From: Chthonomonadaceae bacterium
Lineage (GTDB): Bacteria; Armatimonadota; Chthonomonadetes; Chthonomonadales; Chthonomonadaceae
Reading direction: 5' to 3'
Assembly (NCBI GenBank): GCA_025355115.1
Contig: JANXLO010000116.1
Coordinates: 1-6,193, forward strand
Length of the DNA stretch: 6,193 nucleotides
The position numbers and the translations under genes are program-made. Below, one piece after another: positions 1 to 5,183 of the stretch (positions are counted from its first letter, which is position 1; each line of letters opens with the position of its first letter). The notes under the pieces were generated by a model that was not told where the DNA came from, did no database searches, and saw nothing but the letters and a program-made list of their open reading frames with translations.

Positions 1-219
1 CATGCCCCAATCACCGTTGCCGCTCATGTCGGTGTCCGTCGCTTGAGTCCACAAATAAGCTGCCTGCAAGAAGGGCACCTTCTGCGCAATCCGCCTGGTG
101 GCCGGTGCGCTCGGGGGCGACCTCTTAGCCTGTGGCTTTGCCGTTTGCAGAAGCGCGCTTGTGCCAAGCGCAAGCATCAGCGCGGCAACCAGACCTGCCT
201 TTGACCTATTAATTTTCAT
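1..219 (-). CDS. Secreted protein of unknown function, N-terminal part only (cut by left edge)
   Basis: The first 73 codons of a gene read from ATG at 219 towards the left edge without a stop. The start is supported by AGAGGAA (237-231), 11 nt upstream. Residues 1-31 look like a Sec signal peptide: a basic start (MKINRSK), a hydrophobic core (AGLVAALMLALGTSALL), and a likely cleavage after an Ala near residue 31. The mature part begins with a Pro/Arg/Lys-rich linker. It ends in the visible stretch DTDMSGNGD, which resembles a DxDxSG calcium-loop motif of EF-hand or dockerin type; this is a weak resemblance in a short fragment. The gene lies 42 nt downstream of the PIG-L deacetylase gene on the same strand, so the two are probably co-transcribed. 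No family can be assigned. The open reading frame, signal peptide and ribosome site together make a real gene likely. Confidence 0.7.
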   Translation of the reverse strand, partial: MKINRSKAGLVAALMLALGTSALLQTAKPQAKRSPPSAPATRRIAQKVPFLQAAYLWTQATDTDMSGNGDWGM

Positions 220-261
220 CTGTTTCTGCTTTCCTCTGGGTGAGAGTCGCCCGTTTGCCGT

Positions 262-1047
262 TCAATCACTCGGCGGTAACGCGAATTCTGGACTCTGGAC
301 GTGGCGAATAAAGCCCTCCGCCTGCCTGTGCCCGCTCTCGATGCCCCGCATCTTTGCGACCATCTCCTGAAGAGCATAAAAGCTGTCTGGCGACTGGCTG
401 GCATGGGCGTAGCAGGCAAGCCGTTTGCGCGGCTCCGTTTTGGAGATATCCACATAGGAGGTCGGAGCGAACTGCTGAGTGTCCTCTCCCGTCGAGACCT
501 CATAGTAGTAGAGGGCGAATTTGCGCCCCATCTGGAGCCAGGCATCGTAGACGAGATTGAACATGGCCCGATGGTCGGCGTGATTGTCGATAGGCCAGTG
601 CGTGAAGACTGCGTCTGGCCGTTCGGCCTCGAGAAGCTTGCGGAACTGCCCGTAGTGCGCCGCATCGATGATGGCATGGCCATCTATCTGGCTCGCGAAT
701 AGCGGGCGCGCACGCAGTATCTCGCACGCCTTGCCCGCCTCCTTCACTCGAACGCTATTGGCGGGCCGCGAGGACGTTTCCGACGGATCGCCACGGTTGA
801 GATAGAGAAGCGTAACTTCATGCCCCATATCCGTGTAGCGTGCGATGGTGCCGCCGCACCCGTACTCCGGGTCACCAGGATGTCCGCCGGTGACGATCAC
901 ACGAAGCTTGCGCTGACCTCCAGAGGGAGGCGCCTCGACGGCGTCTTCCGTGCGGAGCGGCCCGCACGGTAAAACAGCAAGAGCGCCTGCGCCGCCCAGG
1001 AAACGACGTCGCGAGAGACTTTGATGGTGTGAAGAAGTTTTGCTCAT
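262..1047 (-). CDS. Tat-exported PIG-L/LmbE-family de-N-acetylase-like protein
   Basis: A 261-residue protein of the PIG-L (LmbE/GlcNAc-PI de-N-acetylase) family. These are usually zinc-dependent enzymes that remove acetyl groups from N-acetylglucosamine-type substrates. A twin-arginine signal (SRRRFLGGAGALAVLP, residues 12-27) predicts folded export; Cys28 is preceded by Pro, so it is a poor lipobox. The core starts at residue 47. The first metal motif is GGHPGDPEYGCGG (54-66) and the second is HWPIDNHADHR (150-160), giving likely zinc ligands His56, Asp59 and His159. AEGF (243-246) matches the conserved C-terminal Glu region. The oddity is HPGD where the family has HPDD: the first Asp, regarded as the catalytic base in MshB-type enzymes, is Gly57. 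GAGGAG (1058-1053) lies 5 nt before the ATG and fixes the start. The substrate is unknown. The next gene on the strand also encodes a secreted protein. Confidence 0.9.
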   Translation of the reverse strand: MSKTSSHHQSLSRRRFLGGAGALAVLPCGPLRTEDAVEAPPSGGQRKLRVIVTGGHPGDPEYGCGGTIARYTDMGHEVTLLYLNRGDPSETSSRPANSVRVKEAGKACEILRARPLFASQIDGHAIIDAAHYGQFRKLLEAERPDAVFTHWPIDNHADHRAMFNLVYDAWLQMGRKFALYYYEVSTGEDTQQFAPTSYVDISKTEPRKRLACYAHASQSPDSFYALQEMVAKMRGIESGHRQAEGFIRHVQSPEFALPPSD

Positions 1048-1296
1048 GACAACTCCTCAAGTAAAAATCAGCAGAGAGGCTATCCAGGCAGAATTGTTCA
1101 GCTATTCTACCCTGTTCGCTCGCGAGCCTATTGTCGAGGGGAAGCTCGCTGTCTTCTTCAAGATGTGGGCAGGCAGCGAGCGAATACATAGAAATAGTGC
1201 GGCTGAAGACCAGATGGGGCAGGATTTACGAGCGGACGAGACGAAAGAAATAGGGAGCATCGTTCACTCACTCAATCCAAGGAGCAGCACTCTAGA
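1048..1296. promoter_or_regulatory. Divergent intergenic region between the deacetylase operon and sucC
   Basis: This 249-bp stretch must hold the promoters for both the minus-strand deacetylase operon and plus-strand sucC. It is visibly more AT-rich than the flanking genes. No strong TTGACA/TATAAT pair stands out on either strand. On the minus strand TAGAAT (1109-1104) is a possible -10 for the deacetylase operon, 56 nt before its start, but it lacks a good -35. On the plus strand TACATA (1185-1190) is an even weaker candidate. The sucC ribosome site AAGGAG (1279-1284) lies 12 nt before its ATG. A cluster of GCTCGC half-sites is listed separately. Confidence 0.5.
1115..1184. repeat. Cluster of GCTCGC half-sites forming nested inverted repeats
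   Basis: The hexamer GCTCGC occurs four times here: 1118-1123 and 1144-1149 on the plus strand, and 1122-1127 and 1176-1181 as its complement. The first pair forms the perfect 10-bp palindrome GCTCGCGAGC (1118-1127). The other pair forms the inverted repeat GCTCGCTG (1144-1151) / CAGCGAGC (1174-1181). TTCGCTCG (1115-1122) also matches CGAGCGAA (1177-1184). Lying between divergent genes, the cluster could be an operator for a dimeric regulator or a DNA/RNA stem-loop. The function is inferred; only the repeats are seen. Confidence 0.45.
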
Positions 1297-2454
1297 ATGA
1301 AGATACACGAATACCAGGCCAAAGAGGTGCTGGCAAAGTACGGCGTCGCGGTTCCAAAGAACGCAGGCGTCGCATCTACCCCGCAGGAGGTGCGGGCCGC
1401 CGTCGAGGCGCTGGGCGGGCGCGGGGTCATCAAGGCACAGGTTCACTCCGGAGGGCGCGGCAAGGCGGGCGGCATCAAAGTCGCCAATAGCCCTGAGGAG
1501 GCCGAGGAGATCGCCGAGAAGATGCTCGGTATGCTGCTGAAGACTCATCAAGTTCCTGAGGGCCTTACCGTCCTTAAGGTGATGATCGAGGAGCCGATTC
1601 AAATTGTGAAGGAGTATTACCTCGGCATCGTTCCCGACCGCGACACGCAGCGTGACGTTCTGATCGTTAGCGCGAAGGGCGGGATGGACATCGAGGCCGT
1701 GGCGGAGGAGGACCCGGACGCGATCGCCCGCCTGCCGGTCGATCCGCTGGAGGGGCTTAGCGACTACAAGCTGCGTCAGGTCTGCTACGACGCGAAGCTC
1801 GATCCGGCGGTCATCAGCAAGGCGATGGTATTCCTGCGCCAGCTCTACAGCTGCTACGTCGCTTCCGACGGCTCACTCGCCGAGATCAATCCGCTCGCGG
1901 TTACGGCGGACGGCAGAGTTCTGGCCGCCGACGCGAAGTTTCAGATCGACGACAGCGCTCTGTTTCGGCACCCGGAGTTCGCGGCGTATGCCGACGTCAG
2001 CGAAGAGGATCCTCTCGAGACTGAAGCGAGCAAGGACGAGATCGCCTACGTCCGGCTTGGGGGCGATGTCGGGATCATGTGCAACGGCGCTGGCCTGACC
2101 ATGGCCACGATGGACGAAGTGAAGCGAGCGGGGGGCGAGCCTGCCGACTTTCTGGACGTGGGCGGCGGCGCGCAGGCCGACCGCGTTCGGAAATGTCTGG
2201 GGATCATTCTCTCCGATCCGAACGTCAAAGGCGTTCTCATCAATATCTTCGGGGGCATCACTCGCTGCGACGAGGTGGCGAAGGGCGTCATCGCCGCAAC
2301 CGAAGTGATGGACATCAAAGTGCCGATCGTCGTGCGTCTTGCGGGTACTCGAGCGGAGGAGGGGGCCGCCATACTGGCTAAGTCTCACCTGATTCCCGCT
2401 GGAACGATGCAGGACGCCGCCGCCAAAATCGTCGCACTGGTCAACGCCGCCTGA
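1297..2454 (+). CDS. sucC: Succinyl-CoA ligase (ADP/GDP-forming) subunit beta
   Basis: The beta subunit of succinyl-CoA synthetase, the cytoplasmic TCA-cycle enzyme that interconverts succinyl-CoA and succinate with nucleoside triphosphate formation. It is 385 residues, close to the 388 of E. coli SucC. An N-terminal ATP-grasp domain carries the opening MKIHEYQAKEVL and the nucleotide-binding IKAQVHSGGRGKAGG (45-59, with Lys46 and the Gly-rich loop). Metal-binding residues lie in AEINPL (195-200, Asn198) and in Asp212. The C-terminal ligase domain shows CNGAGLTMAT (262-271), FLDVGGGA (285-292) and INIFGGITRCD (315-325), the loop that meets the phosphohistidine of the alpha subunit. AAGGAG (1279-1284) lies 12 nt before the ATG. 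The enzyme needs SucD, normally encoded directly downstream, but here a protein of unknown function follows after 26 nt. The sequence looks intact, so sucD is presumably elsewhere in the genome. Confidence 0.97.
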   Translation: MKIHEYQAKEVLAKYGVAVPKNAGVASTPQEVRAAVEALGGRGVIKAQVHSGGRGKAGGIKVANSPEEAEEIAEKMLGMLLKTHQVPEGLTVLKVMIEEPIQIVKEYYLGIVPDRDTQRDVLIVSAKGGMDIEAVAEEDPDAIARLPVDPLEGLSDYKLRQVCYDAKLDPAVISKAMVFLRQLYSCYVASDGSLAEINPLAVTADGRVLAADAKFQIDDSALFRHPEFAAYADVSEEDPLETEASKDEIAYVRLGGDVGIMCNGAGLTMATMDEVKRAGGEPADFLDVGGGAQADRVRKCLGIILSDPNVKGVLINIFGGITRCDEVAKGVIAATEVMDIKVPIVVRLAGTRAEEGAAILAKSHLIPAGTMQDAAAKIVALVNAA

Positions 2455-2480
2455 CGACGGCTGAGAGGCAGACGCCCTCG

Positions 2481-3110
2481 ATGGATGACAAGCTCGATCC
2501 CCTGCAGAAGGTGGAGCTCGCGATGATTCGCGCGGAGCACCAGAAGCGTTTCCAGGTCATGATCAACACGATCAAGGAGATGGTTGGAGAGGGGATCGAG
2601 TACCGAAACGCCGTCGTGCGCGTCGTGGTGTCGGACAAAGGGGCTTACTACGAGCTGAACGACCTGCCGGAGGAGTTCTGCGGAGCAGTGAGCGACGAGC
2701 TTGAGCGAAAATTTGTCACTCCAATCGAGGCGATAGCCCTCCTGACCCGCACGGCGGCCGCCGCTGCGCGGGTGAATGCGGCAAACACGCGTCAGTTCTC
2801 CGTCATCGCCCTCTATACGCGGCGCGGCCTCGTCGACAGAAAAAACTGCTATGTATTCGACTATTCACCTGGCGCGAGCGCCCGTCCCGCCGCCCCCATA
2901 GTCATCGGCAGGTTTCAGCCTGACGTCATGCCGCTCTTCTTCAAAGTCAAAATAGACGCCGACTGCGCGGAAGAGGTGCTTGGCTTCAAAGGCGGGATTG
3001 CCTTCTGCATGGCGAACGCGGGGGACAGACACCTCTTGATTCGCATCCTCTCCACGGGCGGGCAGGTGACTGATCTGGGCGCGCTCCCTATGGCTGAAAC
3101 CATTCACTGA
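2481..3110 (+). CDS. Conserved-looking protein of unknown function, 209 aa, downstream of sucC
   Basis: I do not recognise this protein. The reading frame is long, has codon use like its neighbours and follows sucC after 26 nt on the same strand, so it is probably translated from the same mRNA. The start at ATG 2481 has only a modest ribosome site, GAGAGG (2463-2468), 12 nt away. Met15 (ATG at 2523) is an alternative, but it would cut into the first helix. By eye the N-terminus (about 8-37) is a charged amphipathic helix, followed by beta-like segments (44-50, 56-60). A very Ala-rich helix lies at about 81-101 (TRTAAAAARVNAA). A beta-rich C-terminal half (about 106-191) contains FDYSPGASARPAAP. 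There is no signal peptide and no membrane segment, so it is likely a soluble cytoplasmic protein. Cysteines 67, 123, 162 and 176 do not form a known metal motif. It does not resemble SucD, which would be longer with a Rossmann CoA-binding fold. Confidence 0.75.
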   Translation: MDDKLDPLQKVELAMIRAEHQKRFQVMINTIKEMVGEGIEYRNAVVRVVVSDKGAYYELNDLPEEFCGAVSDELERKFVTPIEAIALLTRTAAAAARVNAANTRQFSVIALYTRRGLVDRKNCYVFDYSPGASARPAAPIVIGRFQPDVMPLFFKVKIDADCAEEVLGFKGGIAFCMANAGDRHLLIRILSTGGQVTDLGALPMAETIH

Positions 3111-3202
3111 AGGCTGCTGAGACGGCCCAATCTTTCAATTTTGTCTCTGTCCGAATACTTTCGACCGCCTCAGGGATGCCCGGCTGAATCTCCTCTGTCT
3201 CC
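3111..3202. other. Intergenic sequence upstream of the leader promoter
   Basis: This is the first part of a 456-bp gap between the unknown gene and the sigma factor gene. It is AT-richer than the coding regions. I see no hairpin followed by a T-run that would end the sucC transcript, and no supported gene. The reverse-strand open frames here lack ribosome sites and recognisable products. Confidence 0.4.
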
Positions 3203-3231
3203 TTGATTTTAACAGGGGCGGCTGATATAAT
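3203..3231 (+). promoter_or_regulatory. Strong sigma-70-type promoter with extended -10
   Basis: TTGATT (3203-3208) is a 4/6 match to the -35 consensus. It is separated by exactly 17 bp from a perfect TATAAT (3226-3231). TG at 3223-3224 supplies the extended -10 (TGnTATAAT). It is the best promoter in the window. Transcription should start near A3237, giving a leader of about 330 nt before the ECF sigma factor start. Because the element is of the housekeeping type, it suggests the sigma gene is transcribed by the primary sigma factor and not only by its own product. An independent small RNA starting here is the alternative, but no intrinsic terminator is seen before the sigma gene. Confidence 0.8.
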
Positions 3232-3236
3232 AGTGT

Positions 3237-3283
3237 ATGAGTCTGTCTGCGACAGCAGTTGCGCCGGTTGCGGCTGCACTCAT
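3237..3283 (+). promoter_or_regulatory. Predicted three-way-junction RNA at the 5' end of the leader
   Basis: Three pairings fit together. ATGAGT (3237-3242) pairs with ACTCAT (3278-3283) as a closing stem. Inside it, CTGTC/GACAG (3243-3247 with 3251-3255) makes a hairpin with a TGC loop. Next to it, CAGTTGCG pairs with TGCGGCTG (3256-3263 with 3269-3276), including G-T wobbles, as a second hairpin with a five-base loop. The closing stem begins at the expected transcription start. I cannot match it to a riboswitch or RNA family that I know. It may regulate the leader, stabilise the 5' end, or be the head of a small RNA. Confidence 0.5.
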
Positions 3284-3566
3284 GTGAAACCGAACTGTAC
3301 ATCAAAGCGTCTATACTAGCACCTGACGGAACTCCTAGGGAGCCGTGCACGGATAGGCAGAGTTGCAGCCCCCCTGAAATGTTCGCTCTGTGCCCTGAAG
3401 CGCGGGATGAAGATCGTCACATTTCCGCTCAAATGCAGTCACCATAATATTGACCCCAAAGTCCGGTCCGCCCGTGTAGGGAGCCGGAACACGCTACTCC
3501 AGTTTCGCCGCAGGCGGAGCTGGACAGCCGGTCTGCTTAGAATCACCGCGAGAGGGAGGCGGAATC
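3284..3566 (+). other. Remainder of the long untranslated leader of the ECF sigma gene
   Basis: No supported gene lies here. Visible items are a perfect 10-bp palindrome CCGTGCACGG (3343-3352) flanked by CCTA (3334-3337) and TAGG (3355-3358), a direct repeat CCCTGAA at 3372-3378 and 3393-3399 (21-bp period), and CGTGT/ACACG (3473-3477 with 3489-3493). There is a strong hairpin at 3498-3524 and a good ribosome site, GGGAGG (3554-3559), before the sigma gene. Short open frames starting at 3259 and 3407 lack ribosome sites. No intrinsic terminator is seen. The transcript presumably runs into the sigma gene, though this is inferred from the promoter position. Confidence 0.45.
3498..3524 (+). promoter_or_regulatory. 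12-bp leader hairpin upstream of the sigma factor start
   Basis: Bases 3498-3509 pair completely with 3513-3524 (10 Watson-Crick pairs and two G-T wobbles) around a GCA loop. No T-run follows, so it is not an intrinsic terminator. It ends 42 nt before the sigma factor ATG and about 30 nt before its ribosome site. It could therefore stabilise the mRNA or influence translation. It is flanked by the direct repeat AGCCGG (3482-3487 and 3526-3531). Confidence 0.5.
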
Positions 3567-4211
3567 ATGATAGCTGGCAATGCGGGTGAAGCGGCGGTGG
3601 TGCCTGCCAGAGACCATGCCGAATTTGAAAAACTTGTCGAGCGCACGAAGCGCCAGGCCTACAATATTGCCTATCGGATGACCGGCAATCGCGACGACGC
3701 CGAGGATTTGACGCAGGAGGCCTACCTGCGCGCCTACCGCTCGTTCGCGACGTATAACCGCCAGCTGCCGTTCGAGAGCTGGTTCTTCAGGATTCTGTCG
3801 AATCTTTTCATCGACCTGATGCGCCGCAAGCCCAAGCAGAAGCCGCTTTCTCTCGATCAGCCTGTGGGAGACGATGAGAGCGATGTCAACCTGCTGCTGC
3901 AGATCCCGGATGAGAATGCCAATCTGGAGCGCAATCTGATGGACACCGTCATGGACGAGCGCCTGCAGGCTGCACTCTCGGTGTTGCCCGAAGCGTTCCG
4001 GACTGCGGTGATGCTCTGCGATGTCGAAGGCAAGTCGTACGAGGAAATCGCGGTAGCCATGGGTTCGTCGATAGGCACGGTGCGATCACGCATTCATCGG
4101 GGACGAACTATCCTCCGCCGCCTGATGAACAGCCCGATCAAGCCCGCGAAGTCGGATGAGCGTGGCCGTCGCGCTCAGGTTCCTTCGCTCTTCAACGCGC
4201 AGCCTGCCTGA
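3567..4211 (+). CDS. ECF-type (group 4) RNA polymerase sigma factor
   Basis: A 214-residue sigma-70-family factor with only regions 2 and 4, the ECF layout. Such factors redirect RNA polymerase to a small stress or envelope regulon. Region 2 spans about 19-87: AYNIAYRMTGNRDDAEDLTQ (31-50), the core-binding and -10-melting helices, then ESWFFRILSNLFIDLMRR (70-87). A variable acidic linker (about 95-130) leads to region 4: LSVLPEAFRTAVML (137-150), then the -35-binding helix-turn-helix SYEEIAVAMGSSIGTVRSRI (157-176). About 27 basic/polar residues extend past region 4. GGGAGG (3554-3559) lies 7 nt before ATG 3567. No anti-sigma factor gene is adjacent: a terminator and tatD follow, and the upstream gene is of unknown type. 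It therefore appears to be transcribed alone from the promoter at 3203-3231. The exact ECF subgroup and target promoters cannot be told from this sequence. Confidence 0.95.
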   Translation: MIAGNAGEAAVVPARDHAEFEKLVERTKRQAYNIAYRMTGNRDDAEDLTQEAYLRAYRSFATYNRQLPFESWFFRILSNLFIDLMRRKPKQKPLSLDQPVGDDESDVNLLLQIPDENANLERNLMDTVMDERLQAALSVLPEAFRTAVMLCDVEGKSYEEIAVAMGSSIGTVRSRIHRGRTILRRLMNSPIKPAKSDERGRRAQVPSLFNAQPA

Positions 4212-4234
4212 CGGCTATTTCTGTAGAATCGAAT

Positions 4235-4274
4235 GGAGCGCTCTCGTCCCCTCGGGGTCGGGAGCGCTCTTTTT
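4235..4274 (+). terminator. Intrinsic terminator after the sigma factor gene
   Basis: GAGCGCTC (4236-4243) pairs with GAGCGCTC (4262-4269). The inner bases continue the stem with one T-T mismatch and a CTCG loop flanked by CCC/GGG. Five T residues follow (4270-4274). It lies 24 nt after the sigma factor stop. The stem is long and GC-rich and the T-run is directly attached, so Rho-independent termination is very likely. Confidence 0.9.
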
Positions 4275-4289
4275 GCGAGAGGGGTCTTC

Positions 4290-5066
4290 ATGCTGATAGA
4301 CACGCACTGCCATTTCAACCATGCCCGGTTCGCGGAGGATATCCCTGAGTGCATCGAACGGGCGCATGCGGCGGGAGTCATGCAGATGATCGTGGTGGGA
4401 GCGGAGCGGGAAGGCAGCGAGCAGGCGACCGAGATCGCCGAGCGGCACGGCCCGGGAATCTTCGCGACGATCGGCGTTCATCCGCATGACTCGAGAAATT
4501 GGGACGAGGCGACTGAAGCCCGATTTCGGACGCTAGCGGATCACCCGAAAGTCGTCGCCATCGGGGAGATCGGCCTAGACTACCACTACGACTTTTCGCC
4601 GCGGGAGGCGCAGGTCATCGCGTTTCGGGCGCAGCTTCGGCTGGCGCGGGAAGCTCAGTTGCCGGTCGTCATTCATTGCCGGGAGGCTTATGCGGATACG
4701 CTGCAGATACTCACGGAGGAGGGAGCCGATGAGCTTGGCGGTGTGATGCACTGCTGGGCTGGGACGTTGGATGAGGCGAACCAGACCGTAGCAATGGGTC
4801 TGGCGCTGGGATTTGGAGGCACCCTCACATTCAAAAATGCGGAAGATGTTCGCGGAGCGGCTAGGACAGTCCCTTTGGAGACTCTACTGATTGAGACGGA
4901 CGCGCCTTATCTGGCCCCCATGCCGCATCGCGGTCGCCGCAATGAGCCCGCGTATGTTCGATTCGTCGCCGAACGTCTGGCTGAATTGCGCGGCATGAGC
5001 TTCGACGAAATGGCCCGCCTCACCACCGGCAATGCCCGGAGAACCTTTCCACGTTTGATGCTGTGA
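4290..5066 (+). CDS. tatD: TatD-family metal-dependent hydrolase (deoxyribonuclease)
   Basis: A 258-residue TatD/YcfH-type TIM-barrel metallohydrolase, full length for the family. Members are Mg2+-dependent 3'-5' exonucleases on DNA or RNA, or take part in D-aminoacyl-tRNA and DNA quality control. The metal site is complete: DTHCHF (4-9, His6 and His8), GEIGLDY (92-98, Glu93), HCRE (129-132, His129), HCWAG (154-158, His154) and ETDAPYLAP (202-210, Asp204). The ATG at 4290 is preferred: AGAGGGG (4278-4284) lies 5 nt upstream and the protein opens with the usual MLIDTHCH. An in-frame ATG at 4233 would add 19 residues encoded by the terminator hairpin and is rejected. The gene follows the terminator by 15 nt, so its own promoter is unclear: it would have to start inside or before the terminator, or depend on readthrough. 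Despite the name, it has no role in Tat export. Confidence 0.95.
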   Translation: MLIDTHCHFNHARFAEDIPECIERAHAAGVMQMIVVGAEREGSEQATEIAERHGPGIFATIGVHPHDSRNWDEATEARFRTLADHPKVVAIGEIGLDYHYDFSPREAQVIAFRAQLRLAREAQLPVVIHCREAYADTLQILTEEGADELGGVMHCWAGTLDEANQTVAMGLALGFGGTLTFKNAEDVRGAARTVPLETLLIETDAPYLAPMPHRGRRNEPAYVRFVAERLAELRGMSFDEMARLTTGNARRTFPRLML

Positions 5067-5183
5067 TCTAGTCCGAAACTTCTTTATCCACGGTCCGCGA
5101 TGCAAGCAAAAACAGGCAGACAGGCGTGAGGCGAAGAGGGAGCAAGGCAGGAAGTCAGGGCGGTGAGGTCGAATCGGAGAGGC
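5067..5183. other. Short intergenic gap between tatD and the DPP IV-like gene
   Basis: A 117-bp, purine-rich gap without a clear terminator or promoter. The TGA at 5127-5129 is in frame with the downstream gene and limits how far that gene can extend upstream. An in-frame GTG at 5163, preceded by AGGAAG (5149-5154), is a possible alternative start for it, adding seven residues. Confidence 0.4.

Noticed and set aside
216..727. Several open frames on both strands inside the deacetylase gene
   Set aside because: They are shadows of the PIG-L frame, with low-complexity Arg/Ser/Pro-rich products and no ribosome sites.
1040..1300. An 86-codon plus-strand open frame across the divergent intergenic region, whose stop overlaps the sucC start as ATGA
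   Set aside because: It starts with TTG inside the opposite-strand deacetylase gene, has no ribosome site, resembles no protein I know, and lies in AT-richer repeat-bearing sequence. The ATGA overlap looks coincidental because sucC has its own AAGGAG.
1873..2388. Long minus-strand open frames inside sucC (171 and 108 codons)
   Set aside because: They are antisense shadows of a clearly conserved gene, a frequent effect in GC-rich coding DNA.
3328..3356. An ECF-type autoregulatory promoter with GGAACT (3328-3333) or GGAAC (3486-3490) as -35
   Set aside because: No fitting -10 (TCTGA- or CGTC-like) lies 15-17 bp downstream of either copy, and a far better housekeeping promoter exists at 3203-3231.
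3237..3566. The leader as a known RNA such as 6S RNA, RNase P RNA, SRP RNA, tmRNA or a common riboswitch
   Set aside because: I could not find the conserved signature bases of these families by eye, and there is no intrinsic terminator closing a small RNA. A covariance-model search would settle it.
3259..3589. Two short plus-strand open frames (62 and 60 codons) in the sigma leader
   Set aside because: Neither has a ribosome site or recognisable product. The second runs into the sigma gene in another frame, and both overlap predicted RNA structures.
4233..4289. A 19-residue N-terminal extension of TatD from the ATG at 4233
   Set aside because: The extension is encoded by the intrinsic terminator hairpin and T-run. 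TatD proteins normally begin at MLIDTHCH, and the ATG at 4290 has its own AGAGGGG site.
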